Assembly: GCF_901709675.1 (NCBI RefSeq)
Contig: NC_051100.1
Location: 2,912,001 to 2,976,000 of the forward strand
Length of the DNA stretch: 64,000 bases
Direction: 5' to 3'
DNA from: Syngnathus acus
Lineage: Eukaryota > Chordata > Actinopteri > Syngnathiformes > Syngnathidae
Part shown: one piece after another, positions 14,570 to 26,882 of the stretch
Layout: every line of letters starts with the position of its first letter
How positions within the stretch are numbered: position 1 is the stretch's first letter
Notes under the pieces: model-generated
What the model saw: only the letters and a program-made list of their open reading frames with translations
Databases searched by the model: none
Told to the model about the DNA's origin: nothing
Program-made: the position numbers and the translations under genes

Positions 14570-17500
14570 CTGGCAATATTGTGTGTTCCTCCATCTGGTG
14601 TGAACGCAGGTGTTGGTCTGTAACAGTTCCTGAATGAGCATGAAAGACGAACAATAGAAGACAAACATGTCACAATCAGTTGGTGTCCGCACCAAAAACA
14701 AAAAAAAAAAAAAAAAAAAAAAAAGGGGTCACAAGTCACAACAAATGTGACATTACTTTTTCTTATGAAAATATAAAGGGGAAAAATATTGTCTGTTTAA
14801 AATGCAGAAATGGAAATAATCCAGAAACGTCTTGCCGAAAACTTTCCCCATCATTCCAAGTTTTGGGTGATCATGTTTGGGAAAATCGTCCTTACGAGTG
14901 CAGAAATATATTTGAACCCACTTATGTACATTCATTGAGCAGGTGGTACACGTAAGCGGACACTTGCCAACACAGGTACTGCTGCTTGCTCTCACCGTGT
15001 GCGTGTGTGTGTGTATAATGTCAGTCATTCCTGCCACATTCCAAACCCTGCTGGGGTGATTGGCTGGGTCGGGAAGGAGCAGAGGGATGGGGTGTGGAAG
15101 TAAACTGGGTGTTTCTGGTTCCAGACAATAGTTACGAGTGAGCGGTGCGTGTGCATGTGTGTGTGTGTGTAGCCACAGACAGGTTCCAGCAAACAAAGCC
15201 AGGTCTGTACTAGTGCCCCAAGTACAGGGGCGAGGGTTGTTGGAGCGGGTGGTGGGGCGAATGAGGGGAGAGGAAGGAAAAGGAGGAGGAAGAGAAGAAG
15301 GGAGGAAGGGGAAGGGATGAGGGGGAGAGCCAGCGGGTCCCCCTGATCCCCTCAAATATCCCCCTCGATGACAGAGCTGGGCCAAAAGAGAAGTGATGAG
15401 AGAGGAGCGGGGAGGCAAGAGAACAAACGAGAGCGACGGCAAGAGTGAAGGGGCAGAGGTAGCGCAGAGAGAGAATGCCCCTATTTGTTAATCAATCAAG
15501 CGTTTCGGAAAGGGAAAACTCGGAAAATCCCCAGAGGGAGGTCGACGACGGCCGAGGGGGGGTATAGGCGGGCACCTCCAGCTCCTTCAGCGAATCGCGG
15601 AGCTTCTCCGGACGCCGATTGGCGGGGGTCCACGAGTAGCCTCGAGCTAGAAGACAAAACGATGCCGGAGATCATGTGACTTGAACTTTTTAACAAGTAG
15701 AAACTGGAGAGAGGGAGGGAGGGAGGGAGGGTCGGGGAAAAAAAAAGGGGCAAGAATGCAAACAAAATCCAGACGTATTTAGGCCGAGTGTGACAGGGGG
15801 TCAACGTGGTGAATAAAAGGTGGTGACAACACAACCATGCGCAGGAAAGACGGAAGTGATGCTAATTATGTTCTGGAAAACGAGAATAACGAGGAGCAGT
15901 CATTAAATGACGGCCGTCTATGATGCCCGTCTATCATCTCAGCCGGCTTTTTTTGCGGTTCGAGAGATTGGACGGGACGGAGAGATGAACTAGATGGATC
16001 GAGACATACTCACAGAATGAGCTGAGTGATAAACATTCTATAGTGACGTCTTCAAAGATAATTTTGCTCGGCGAACCTCATGCTGCTTCACTAAACGCAT
16101 CACACGATAAAAACATTTGTTCAGTTATCGCGACTCCGCCATGATTAGCGCTGTTAAGAGTATGTTGATCTGCAAAAGCAATGTTTTAAAGCACAATACT
16201 AGAATAAAGTGGTTTTCCATTACTGCGGCGCCGTCCCCAGAGCAGCCAGCGAAAGCGTTAAGTCGTCCGCTTTCAGCCCGGAGTAGCCGAACGTCCTTTC
16301 AAAAAAAAAAAAAAAACTGTTCCTCGAGGAGAAGCGCGCACTTAATTGTGGCGCACTCAAGTTATCTCCCCGGCGCAACCTCTCGCTCGGCGCGGCGCGT
16401 ATCGCCGCGTGTGCAAAAGGCCTCCTTCATGTTGCTTTCTGCATCTCTGGTGGCCACGCGGCGAGAGGAAACAGAAGACATAATTGAATTTGAGCATCTG
16501 CTGGCGGCCGCGTATAAACGACCTCAGCTTCAATGGCGGGGACGGGAGGGGGGGGGGCTGTTGCTTTTAATGGGGTGCAATATCTGGAAAATAAAAATGA
16601 AGGTTTTTCATTAAGAAAGGGTGTGAGGAGGAGGTAAACAGTATGTAAATGCAGGGGGGGGGGGGGGGGGGGGGTGGGGGGGGGGGGGGGGGGGGGGGGG
16701 GGGAGTGTTTGTCTCCTGATAAGGGTGTTTGTATTCAACGACTGGGTGAGTGGGTGCGTGAGAATATAAGGAAGTGATTCGCCCAAGATGTTAATAATTG
16801 CAGCTTGGGAAAAAATGTGAATTTACTGTACCTTCAGTGAAGTAGATTTTCTCATTGAAATAGTGATGCTCCAGGTGATTGGCTGCAAGGGGGGGAAATG
16901 TTTCAATGGCAAATCTTTCAAATGATCGTTAAACTTTGACAAGTTCCGCCCACGTAGACAAAAAAAAAAAGAAATCTCCCATCAAAGTAGAATGAATTGG
17001 ATCAAAATGGCTCCTGTTCAATTTTAGGGTCTTTAAGATTTTTTTCAGGAATGCCCACCAAATTTCGCTGAAAATGCCTGAAAATGGCTGTTTCGAATCA
17101 AGATAGAAAACCTTTTCTAAGTTCTACTAAGTTTTTCACTGGGTCAAGTTGCGGACTCATTAAACAATTTTTTTTCCCACCACAATACACCAGCTTGCAA
17201 AAATGTCTGAGTTTTCCTGCCCTGTGAGGCCCTCAAAAAGGTGATTCCGATTCATTCGTTCATTACCAACAATGCAGCTTAAACACCAACATAAATCTGG
17301 GGGGGGGGCAGTTTTGGCAAAGCGCACCGCCCGAAAGCGGCGCCTCTCGCCCGGGTCGCAGCCAGCAAGACGGTGGTGGGCTGTCCAGTTGGAACACCTC
17401 CTGGATAAGTAGTATTAATCAGATAAGGAGGTGGGGTGGGTAGAGGGGGAGGCAGGCAGGCCCAGACACAGGCACCTGCTCAAGGCAAGGGCTTGACGAG

Positions 17501-19816
17501 TGTAGGGGGTGGGCTGCCGGGTTATTTGGCTGCAGGGGACCCCCGAGGCGCTCCAATGAGCCTGGGCCTCCCTCTAGTGGGCGTGAGGCGCTTGACTGTC
17601 CAATCCACAAAAACAGCTCTGGACAGCAATAATGGCCAGTGTTGGATGAAAAAATGACTTTAAACATCCTTTCATGGGACAGCAATACAGCATTTAGAAA
17701 CAAATCTGAAAGGTGGCTCTAATGATTAGGTGCGATTTTGTTTAACGACAGGTAAGTGGGTTAGGTGTCATCTGAATTTGGCATTAGCGAAACATCCAAG
17801 AACCTGAAATATTTTACTGCACTCAACGGCTATCGTTACAATCCCATGTGGAAATGTCGCAATACGTTTGGATGCTGACTCTTCTTCCTCCTCCTCCTCC
17901 TCCCTGCACTGTGATATCAAGCCACACTTTCATAATCCTCCAAATGAAAGGATTTGGAGGCAGAGCATCGTTCCTCCACTGAAGATTGGAAGCGGCTATT
18001 CAAACGAGAGAAAGAAAGCAAACACACATCGCTATTGAAAAGGAAACTAAAAATAAAACATGGAGATGGCGAGGAAGGGAGGAAGCCCAAATCTGCTTCG
18101 GCCTGAGGCAATACAAGGCCGGAGGGCCTATTGCTATGAGATCTAGGACAAAGTCAACAGTTTAGCTCTCCTATCGCTTTGTGGTAGGACCCCGGGTCAA
18201 CAGCGCCAACGCCAGGCCGGGCTTCATCATAATAACAACGATCGGTGCACGTTTTCGTATGTAAATCCCACATACTAACACAGCCTCGATGTGTACAAAA
18301 ATGATCAAAGATGACCCCCACCCCAAAAAAAAAAAAAGCATATAAGTCTTGTGTGTGTTGACATCTTACGTGCACACAAATACAACTTATCTGAAACGCA
18401 AACACAGAGGCAATATAAACACTATTTACCTGGCTCTGCTTTATCGTGGTACTGATACGTGCCAATATCCGTGTCTGCGGGGCGAGAGAGAGAGAGGGAG
18501 GGAGAGAGAGAGAGAGAGATGAGTATTGTGCTGTCGGGGTAGAAAGAAAAAAAAAATCACACAAGACAAATCAGCAATTTTTGCACCGTGGGATAAACAA
18601 TCGCTATCAGCCACTGGCCTGTCCCGTCTGCCAGCGCCGTGCTTTAGATAAGACCACTGGAGGGAGGTGAGAGGAGGAGGGGTGGAGAATTGAGGGGGTC
18701 CAAGCCAGAATGGAAACGGTTCGATGAGGGGGGGGGGGGGTTAATAAAGACAAGTGTGCCCATTTTGGCCCATCTGAGAGACTCAAACTGACACGTAGAC
18801 ATTAAAAATAGACACACACACACAAAAACACGTGAGCTGAAAAACACACACATATAAACCGGACAAATTGCTGAGGTGTGCATTTTTCTGACGTTATTCC
18901 GGCAGGCCCCAAAAGTCGCACGACGCATCATATTTTTATCACGCCGCCACTTTTGCTGCTGAGGTCATCCTAATAAAACAGGACACAAACGCACAGGTCA
19001 CCTTGTGGACTTTAATTTCTCGCACAAAGCCAAAAATATTTCGTCAATCTACAAATATTCCGATTCACTTTTCTGCTACTTAGTGTGAAACTTTTTCTTA
19101 TTAAATTTAATGTATCGGCATTGTGAGCACAGGCGCGTGTTAAAAATCTACACAGCGTTTGTTTTTTGTTTGTTAAGGCGGACGTTGACAGGAAGGTGCG
19201 TCACGACTCAGCGAGCAGGCTTCTTTGCTGAGATTCATCCCGGCACGTTTTTGTAAGATAGAAGGTTTAACCAAAAAAAAAAAAAAAAAAAACACACCAA
19301 ACAAATATGGCAGTGTAAGACAGGATACACACGGAACACAGTTACATTCACACATCGTCATACATGAAGGGGGGGGGGTGACACTATCTTCCGCTAGAGT
19401 CCAGCAGACTGTGAAGGACGGAATGGAAGGGACGGAAAACAAGAAAACGTTGAAGCGGAGCGTTGGGAGGAGATGGACAGATATGTGGTGAGCGTGGAAA
19501 TGGACAAAAATGTCAAGCGAGAGGTCGCTATCGTATGTTTATTGTGCGCTTACGAGAAAGGTAAACTATCAATGTGGACTTAATGTGTTTTCACTCAATG
19601 TCATATGTAATAGTGCTCAAAGGTTTAATAGTGGCGCAAACCATTATTTTACTATCTGAATAAAAATATTTGGACTGATATTCACAATGGTGGAGCTAGG
19701 ATTTTCTTTTTTTTTTTAATTTCAGACATTTGGTGTGCATGTTAAAGCCCTCACGAAAAGGTCATATCTGACCAAATTAAAGAACGTTTTGACAATGGTA
19801 TGTCTTAAAAATGCCT

Positions 19817-19883
<67 letters not shown>

Positions 19884-20218
19884 TGTGGTCTTCACAACAA
19901 GCGCTTTTTCCCCTCCTTGTCAAAATCCCTGCGGTCACGCCAAACAATTAAAACCGTCATCGACGAACAATCGAGCGCTGTAAAAGCAACACGAGGAACT
20001 TCAAGTGACGACAAAGAAGGCAACAACGAGCAGCGCCGACCCGGGTGTTGACTGAAAACGCCTCTCTGTTCACGTCCGATGGAGAGCAAACAAAGTGAGC
20101 GTTGACAGGCCGCGGCAGAGTCAGGCGCCGAGCGGAGCAGAGAATCGGCGAGTGTACCTTGGACTTGGAGGGAGCTCTTGGTGGACCACAAGTGCAGCTC
20201 AGCCAGGCAGAATGCCAT
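1563..20218 (-). CDS. wdpcp: WD repeat-containing planar cell polarity effector (Fritz homologue), 5' three quarters of the coding sequence
   Basis: Twelve coding exons on the minus strand join in frame with GT-AG borders: 20218-20158, 18474-18430, 16882-16832, 15646-15576, 14629-14570, 14338-14224, 10820-10681, 9111-8920, 5293-4687, 2889-2713, 2604-2481, 1626-1563 (569 codons). The start MAFCLAELHLWSTKSSLQ matches the vertebrate WDPCP N-terminus. Later landmarks are DIGTYQYHDK, NRRPEKLRDSLKELE, SGPQLEQVCIDRALVG and, in the last visible exons, YARRFFHHLLR and YERFEKAFLLAVD. The large exon at 4687-5293 carries WD-like segments (SDSSLVLYDQRRG, HGELMFFDLGLAPVKV). The visible part ends at DLFM; human WDPCP is about 746 aa, so the last quarter lies beyond position 1. 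Family knowledge: with INTU and FUZ it forms CPLANE, which recruits IFT-A proteins to the basal body, and it affects septin and actin organisation. The ATG sits exactly at an exon start (AG|ATG), and no in-frame ATG occurs in the upstream candidate exons. Confidence 0.95.
2890..4686. other. wdpcp intron with low-complexity DNA
   Basis: Contains a (TG)n run at 3493-3520, shorter TG/CA tracts near 4070 and 4407-4424, and a degenerate 'GCTTGAAGCC / CTTGAGCCC' repeat at about 3540-3715. No exon is seen. Confidence 0.6.
8368..8620 (+). repeat. Interspersed repeat of the 'GGATATAAAAAGTCTACACA' type, copy 1
   Basis: Begins GGATATAAAAAGTCTACACA and later reads CAAGTGTGCACACCC. This word order is familiar from an abundant teleost interspersed repeat, probably non-autonomous. 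A second copy is at 59974-60160, and both are on the plus strand. The family name is not assigned here. Confidence 0.65.
8757..8872 (+). repeat. Interspersed repeat of the 'CATCCATCTATT...CCCATCCCAG' type
   Basis: The succession CATCCATCTATTC, CTAATCCTG, AGGGTCACATGG, CCCATCCCAG, AGGCGGACGACACCCTG, AACTGGT is a diverged copy of a very common teleost interspersed element. No coding capacity. Confidence 0.65.
9112..10680. other. wdpcp intron
   Basis: No exon found. Holds a short C8 plus CA tract at about 9438-9461, T-runs at 9607-9618 and 9651-9666, and AT-rich DNA with repeated AAAATTCA-like words at 10300-10450. Confidence 0.5.
11718..11900. repeat. Diverged direct repeat, copy 1
   Basis: Shares ordered landmarks with 12421-12630: TTCCCAAATGAA, GAGGATAT.AGAG, GACCAGGTGGCTG, AAG.GTCCAGAC, CAGCCATGTTTGCAAAAA and TATGCAAAC/CATATG. 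The offset between copies is about 703 bp. No ORF or transposase is recognisable. Confidence 0.7.
12421..12630. repeat. Diverged direct repeat, copy 2, with an internal CA expansion
   Basis: Second copy of the sequence at 11718-11900. A (CA)n microsatellite at 12532-12564 has expanded where copy 1 has only a short CACACGC/CACATACG stretch, which shows the microsatellite grew after the duplication. Confidence 0.7.
14504..14567. repeat. (TG)n microsatellite touching a wdpcp splice donor
   Basis: About 32 uninterrupted TG units. On the minus strand the wdpcp exon 14629-14570 ends CAG|GTACACAC..., so the donor runs directly into (AC)n. Confidence 0.95.
16654..16703. repeat. 50-nt poly-G tract (one T interruption)
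   Basis: G at every position except T at 16675. It lies in a wdpcp intron about 130 bp past the donor of exon 16882-16832; in the wdpcp pre-mRNA it is poly-C. It could form a G-quadruplex on the plus strand and is prone to length and sequencing error. Confidence 0.9.
16883..20157. other. wdpcp introns flanking the 45-nt exon
   Basis: Apart from the exon at 18474-18430, I see no coding sequence. Low-complexity content: CCT repeats (17887-17903), a GA-rich block (18484-18521), C/G runs (18728-18740), poly-A (19274-19291) and a (TG)n microsatellite at 19819-19880. Confidence 0.5.
19819..19880. repeat. (TG)n microsatellite
   Basis: About 31 TG units in a wdpcp intron roughly 280 bp downstream (in transcript sense) of the first coding exon. 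Confidence 0.95.
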
Positions 20219-21709
20219 CTGACGGACAGGTGTGAGCTGACTCTGCTCAGAACGAAAACAACGGAAAAAAGGACACAGAAGATGGGGAAGGGTCAAACAT
20301 GCTTGCAGACACCAAAACTTTTTTTTTTTTTTGGTGGAGTTCATAGCGGCAGAAAAAAAGTGCCCTGCGGCTATTGTTGTGGTGTTTTCACACGCGCACG
20401 TGTGGAATGCTGTTCGCTTTGTTTGAGCTGTCATTCCTCAAGTGCGCGTCCGTCACTGCACGCCGGTGATGCGTGAACGATTGGGGCGTGGGTTTTGACC
20501 ACCTCCCGACGTCAGCCCGAGTTCACGAGTCGAAGTCGGCTTGTCTCTCATTTTCATCCCGTTTTGTTTCCATTCTGGAACTACGTTGAGCGTGAGACTT
20601 TTGTTGTAGTACCAACACTGACCTGTGAGAGGCAGCGTGGTGCCACAGAGCATCCTGACCGCCGGAAAATAGAACGGCCGTGATTACCGTTTTTCCAAGC
20701 AACAGAATTGGATTCGCTGAACTTATCGGAATGCGTGTAGAGTTGTATGTTCGAATCTTGTGGGTGCGAAATTTTGCGGTGTAAAAAAAAACCCATATTT
20801 GGCACGTGAGAAAAAACACAGAGTCAAAGGCAAGGCAGCGTTGGCTTCTCTTTCTGATTTCCTCTCTGTGGAGTCGCTCTTATCTGCCGCACATACTCCT
20901 CCTGTTTCGGCGGCAGGAGTGTGTGGAATATCTCATTTTGCTGCCCAAACCCCTCAAACTACAAGTCCCAACAACAATACGGCCAGATAACATGAGGTAC
21001 CGTGGAAACACTGCGGCTAGCATGGCGCGGCGGAACGACTTTAGCAACATAAGAGGATTCTTCTCTCTTTCTCCTAAATGGCTTCTTTTTTTTTTTTTTA
21101 GAGGGCATCAGCCATTTTCTTGGGGGGGGGGGGGGGGGGACTACTGTCAGATAGCTTTCGTTTAGTTATTGCACGTCTGGTAGAGTCAAAGAAAAGTTTG
21201 ATACCTGTTCAACCTTTGCAGAGCTCTGTGGGGGTGTGCAGGTAGAGTATAGGTGAGGGGAGGGGGGGGGGAGTGCATTTGTCTTTACATTGTCAAGAAG
21301 CTGCTTTCACATCAAAGGAGGGTTGGGGGAGTAATTTGGGGGCTCTTCTTTCAAAGAAAATCGGACCTTGTCTGGTGTCTGCGTCTTCTGTGCTCTGTAT
21401 TGACGTTGCGCCTCTGGGTGGTCGCATGTTTGTCAATGCGTGCGTCACAGAGTAAATGTTTGCGATCTCGAGGGGGTTCATAAAATACAACATTATGAAT
21501 GTACATGTTTGAAGTCAGGATGGGAACTTGGGAAGCGGCATGCTCAAAGGCAGCAATGAGTTTCTTAAAGGTGAAGAAGAAGAAAAAAAAATACAATGCC
21601 AAGAGGTTATCTGGCTTTTAAGCAGCGGAAATTAAGACAAGAGATGCGTCAGATAAGCGAAATGGGGTTTTGTGGAATGAATAATTTGCAAAGGTGATGT
21701 GGCGATTAC

Positions 21710-21750
21710 CTCGAGGTCTGCACTCAGGCTTTCACGGCGTACACGTGGAG
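21710..21750 (-). other. wdpcp: Candidate third 5' UTR exon of wdpcp
   Basis: A 41-nt minus-strand segment lies between a pyrimidine-rich acceptor (cgccgcctgcag) and a GAG|GTAATC donor. It is in phase with the coding exon at 20218 (phase 0) and with the candidate exon at 27874-27935, but contains no ATG. It is either a small leader exon or a chance splice-site pair. Confidence 0.4.
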
Positions 21751-24700
21751 CTGCAGGCGGCGTAAGTGGAAGGCCCTGGAACGAAAGAAACGCTTTGACA
21801 TCTTAAGAATTCTTTCTCATTCTCTCTTGTCATGTGTGACCAAAACGAGACTGCGGTTGCCGCTAAAAAAAAAAAAAAACAAACGTGACTGACATATACG
21901 CTGCGGCAAAGCGGCGCCAGGGAGCGGGCCTAGAGTCTTTCAGTCTCGCGGGATCCCATTCAGAATAGAAATGATGGACAGGTAGAACAAAATGGGGCAA
22001 AGGTAATACGGCTCGGGCGAGGTGACAGCTACATTCGTGTGTGTTTTACACGACACGTCAATCGGCGGCAGAGGGAAACTGCCCTGACGTGGCCTCTGGG
22101 CAAGTCGAAAGCGGGAGTATGAGGAGTGTACGTACGGGAAGAGGTTACTCGCTGAAAGTTGCATTCCAGGTTCAAGGGGCATGCAGAGGTGAAGAGTTCA
22201 GATGTCAAAAGTGAGCTTTCGTCTCTTATGGGTTGGCCAAATTGTTTTGTTTATTAGGTCAGAAGGTTGCATAAATGGACAAGTCGCCTTCGGCTTGTTG
22301 AAAATGTGACAATTGTGTCAATCGTACACAGATCTTGCCCGCAAAAAAAGTTTATGAATTAATATGTATTTGACTGATTGATTTTCTAATGAACTAAGTG
22401 TGATTTATGATTACTGTCATTTTTTATACTTCATTTCCCAATTGGGATAAACACAATTGGACAACACAAGAAAAATAAGACCTGTTAAAATTATTAACAA
22501 TGTCCATCAATAGAGTCAAATAAAATATATAAATTTTGAAAAAAAATAATATAAGTATATTACATGCTAAGATAGTTACTGAAGTTAAAAAAAAAAGTCC
22601 TTCCATGTCCTTTTTCTTCTGTATGTGCATTTAGCATTTATTGCCATATTGTAACATTTAGTCAAAATAAAAAATAAAAATTATTACACATATATATTAC
22701 AAAAATGAAGAAAAATACAATAAGATTGTCATGATCCATTTTAAACAAATGGAGAAAAATGTATTATTTTCTCGTCATACACTAAGTATTTGAATATTTT
22801 GTGATTTTTCTCATGAGGTTTTTAAAATTTTATCTGAAATTCAAACAGAAAATACTGTTCTTTGGGGATTTTTAAAAAAAATAAAACATTTCTGCAATAT
22901 TGATGTTTTACGCTAACCTTCTACCTACAATTGACCTTTTCTTTGCTCTCTGCTGCTGTAATGTGTTTCCCTGCCAATAAAGGGATTATCTCACGAATTT
23001 GACTAATTCACCCAAAAGCAGGACTCAAAGTGCAAAGTCCAAACACCTTTAAACATGATCTTGTGGCCCGAGTGAGCAAAGAAAAGCGGAGGAGGGAGGA
23101 GGATGCCGCGGAGATGAGAGGCCTTTCTAAGCACAAGTGTAAACGTCATTAGAGGAGCTAATGGAGGGAGGAAGGTGGGAAAAAAGGGAAACTCACTCCA
23201 GCAGAGGTATTTACCCAACGCCTGGAGCAGAAAGGCAAACAGCCTCAGTAATGAGTGAGAAAGAAAAAAAAGGTGTGTTGATAATGATGGAGCGGAAGCA
23301 AAAGTGAGGACGACATCCCGCTTGATGATGCCTTCGACGTATTTCGAACCATCCAAATCTTTCTAAACATTTACACGCTGGGGCAGTAACGCTTGTCGCT
23401 CCCTCCTGTTCCGCTAATGGGCCTAATCCCGCCGAGCGTTTGGCTAAAAGCTCCCGTGTATCTGCCCCTGCGGCGACGCGCAAGGGCATGAAAGGCAATA
23501 CTATTTCCACGGCAGCTGCACAATTGCCGGGCCGGCCGGCTTCAAAGGGAACTCGGGCCAAGATGGGCCTCAGCTACCCTGTCGCCGTCGAGGTGACACG
23601 TGTCACGCTGAGCTTTTGTTTACGCTGTTGTTTTTTTTCTGCTCCTAAAGCCGGTTGCTGTCCCGCCGTTCGTCCCTCACCTGATGACCGCGAACTCCAC
23701 CGTGCCGTTGAGGCCCCATCGAGTCACATTCAGAATATAGTACCGGAACACATACCGGATCTTAATGCAGTCAACTTTCCAACCTGTCAAAAGCTTGTCG
23801 ACGTCCTTTCAAAGTTGCCGTCGGGCTCACGGAGTGGCCGCCGACCCCGGCAGAAAGGAAAGGTCACGCCGAACGTCCCCTAGACTTCTTAACGGTCTTA
23901 TTCAGCCGTCACGCGTTCACACACGGGTTGTCTGTCACCTCCCAGACGAGGCCGTGACACCTCGGACACACCTCGGCGGGCTTTCTGTCTCGCTCCACCT
24001 GTGACAGGTTGATACGACGGCGAGTCGATGGCACTCAGAGCAAAAGGGCTGGCGTCCACGACCTCTGAGATGGATTCCGGTGTCGCTATCGCCCTCTCAA
24101 ACCTCCGACTGAGGCATTTTGCCATCTACAAGTAAATAATCTTTTCCCCTACCTTGTCTACTCCCAGCAGTGACCTGGCAGATGTCAATCATACTTAGCT
24201 AAAGTGCATCAAGTACCAAAAACAAACAACAAACATTCTGGATCTAAAATGGCATCTGGGTCTCCTCTAATTTAAACAACTGACTTTTTCCTTAGCAGAT
24301 CGTCCAAATGATTATCAAACTTTGACCTCATTCTTCGCCCACTTCAACTGATGCAGGCAAAAAAAAATAATCTTGCAAATTAGTGTGACCCAACTGTCTA
24401 GTTTAACTGCTTTGTTGTTGTTTTTTTCGATCTGGAAATCACCCAAAACGGTCAACTTCCCGTTCACTTTTGGACACGGGGCCTTGTTAAATGCCCATCA
24501 TAATCCACCTTTTTTTCCCAAACAGTCAAATCTGCCAAATAGAGTCACAAAATGGCTTCGTCAGACATTTAACTCAAATTCATATGTAAGCTAATATTCA
24601 GTGTTAGTAATCGACGCTAACAAAACGGTTAACTCATTCCTGACCAATAAACAAACGGAAACACAAACAAAACCGACACTCCACTCATCCCTCCTCGCAC

Positions 24701-26339
24701 AAATGATAGGTCCAAGAGTGAATTCTGTACTTCTACACGGCACAAAAGCAGAGCTGTGCCTCTATTCGTGGGTCAAGTCTTGTCTTGTCAGACGAGGTAT
24801 CCTCTTCCCGTCGGAGTTGACGGCAAGGAGCAGCAGAGGGGCCGCCGCCGGGCCTCGGAGTTAACCACACTCTGACCCCCCTTTGACGTCAGGAGAGCAT
24901 AGGTTGGCTTTTCGCATTTTGACGATTAATCCCGAGCTGTGCCCGACACTGTTAACAGGGCAACAGTTCGAGTTAAAACGCAGGAAGTTGGGAAAAGCAG
25001 CAGGCGGGAATAAGAAGTGATCGCTTGACTGACCTATTCACGTTCCTGCTCATTTGACACCGTCTGGGCCATTGTTACGCTCGTGTACTGACAGAATGTA
25101 CAGTACATCACAAAGATCATGCCAGTCATCATTAGTCTCAAGTTTTGAACGCTGATATTGCGTTTCTCTCAATTGTGCGGCTGCTGTGATTGACAAAAGC
25201 TGACAAACAATTGCTATCGAAACAAACCTGTTTTCCGGCCTTCTGTTAAATCGAGACACTGGGCCCAAATGTCTTGGATATATAATGAATAAAACCATTC
25301 ATCTTAATACTAATTTTCGAAGTTCACTTTTCACTGTCCCCCCAATAGTTTGGTCCATTTAGTTGACCGTTTAGCCCTCACGTGTCCCAACTTTCAATCC
25401 AAAACTGGCACTTGTTTCCCTTCACACACCCATACATACGCTTAAGGTCGTCTGGGCGGGCCCACATCCCAAACGGCCCTTCTGTTGTCACGGCAACAAG
25501 CAGCTATCCTGGCTAACATCTGCCGCGCGACCCCGGGCCGCTCGAAACGGGCCTTAATCCCCGCACGGAGCCGTGTTGTGGGGGAAAACATTCTTTCCTT
25601 TCTTTGGGGGCAAGGGAGGGGAGGGGGGGGGGAGAGAAAAAGAGAGCGAGAGAGAGAGAAGACAAACAGGACCAGCCATGTTGCTGGTAACCTGCAGGCG
25701 AGCGGATCATGCAGTGCTGTCTGTTGCATGGCCCCTATATCACCCCTGCAGCCTCCTTCTCCTCCACCCCCAAATGCAACATTATGGCTGTGCAGAAGGG
25801 TGTGACAGCCAGCTTTCGGCACCGAGTTGCCATCGGCGGTCCAGTTGGATGGATTTGGGATCTGGGGTTAATGAAAGGTCTGACGAGCTGGCCTTGGTCG
25901 GCTAAAATGACATCACTTTGATTAGCGTCGATTAACACAAAAAATGTGGAATTTGTTGCTGTTGTGCGTAGAAATTGGCATACAAGACAACATGTTACTA
26001 GACTACAAGTGAGAATTTTGTTGCAAGTTCCAGGAGTCTAATAGTTAGCCAAGTAATGTTACTAGTGCAGCAGAGGGCTTTACTTGTCGAAATTAATTGA
26101 GTACTAGAAGGCCAAAATGTCACTAGTCGTGGTCTTAGACGTGACTAACAAAATGAAGCGCAAGGACCTTAATCTGCATATCAAATAAATGTTCAAACGT
26201 GAAGACGGTAAAGTCAGCATGCAGCAGGTTGGCGCCCCCTAGTGGCTACCAAAAAAGCGCTGAAAAACAAACCAAACAATTTCGACCCAAAGTATCTCTG
26301 TGAGGTCTAAAATTACAAGTTGACATATCAAAAACAAGT

Positions 26340-26560
26340 CAAGCCAGGGTAATATTCTGATAAGCATCGCCTTCGGGGAGAAGATGCGCAGTGGAGAAAT
26401 AAGGACACCGCTCTGTCAATCAGTCCATCGGCGGCTATGAAATATGCATTTGTCTTAATATGGAGTTTGATTCCATCAAAAGCCATTTCACGGACCATTT
26501 GCTTATGCAAACGTCTCTGGGAGACAGACAGCGAGAGAGAGGGAGTGCGGTCGAGGCTCA
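26340..26560. promoter_or_regulatory. Candidate intronic enhancer with PBX-MEIS and octamer-like sites
   Basis: CTGTCAATCA (26413-26422, reverse complement TGATTGACAG) is a textbook PBX-MEIS/PREP composite site. ATATGCATTTG follows about 20 bp on and ATGCAAA is at 26505-26511, in low-repeat sequence. In vertebrates OTX1 neighbours WDPCP, so wdpcp introns could house developmental enhancers; this is inference without conservation data. Confidence 0.25.
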
Positions 26561-26832
26561 CTTGGAAGAAACACACTTAGGAATTTTAATTGAATAGTTC
26601 TGCATCAATGCCAAGAACTTACTCGGTGTGTTTGCTGAGGCCTGGGTTCTCTCCGATTGTCAACACTGTCGCTCTTTTCCCTCCCACATATACACAAGAG
26701 ACACGACTTGAAATCTGCTCAGGTTTCATCAAAAGACAGTAAGAGGGACTCGTTGAGACCTTTGCACGCGGCCGAGAAAACCCACTTTGGATCAGCAACT
26801 TTCAAAACATGACTTATCATTTTGGACCTGAC

Positions 26833-26882
26833 TTTAGGCGAGAGGCCGGGTGATTCTTGGACTAGTTGCCAGCCAATCATAA
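26833..26882 (+). repeat. Truncated copy of the 'CATCCATC' family
   Basis: Retains only the 3' part: TTTAGGCGAGAGGCCGGGTG, TTGGACTAGTTGCC and AGCCAATCATAAATCC, collinear with the end of the copy at 8757-8872. Confidence 0.5.

Noticed and set aside
14311-14739. 142-codon minus-strand frame rich in THTHTH
   Set aside because: Produced by the CA/TG microsatellite; the real coding segments here are the short wdpcp exons.
16427-16786. Proline-rich 120-codon minus-strand frame
   Set aside because: Translation of the poly-C/poly-G tract.
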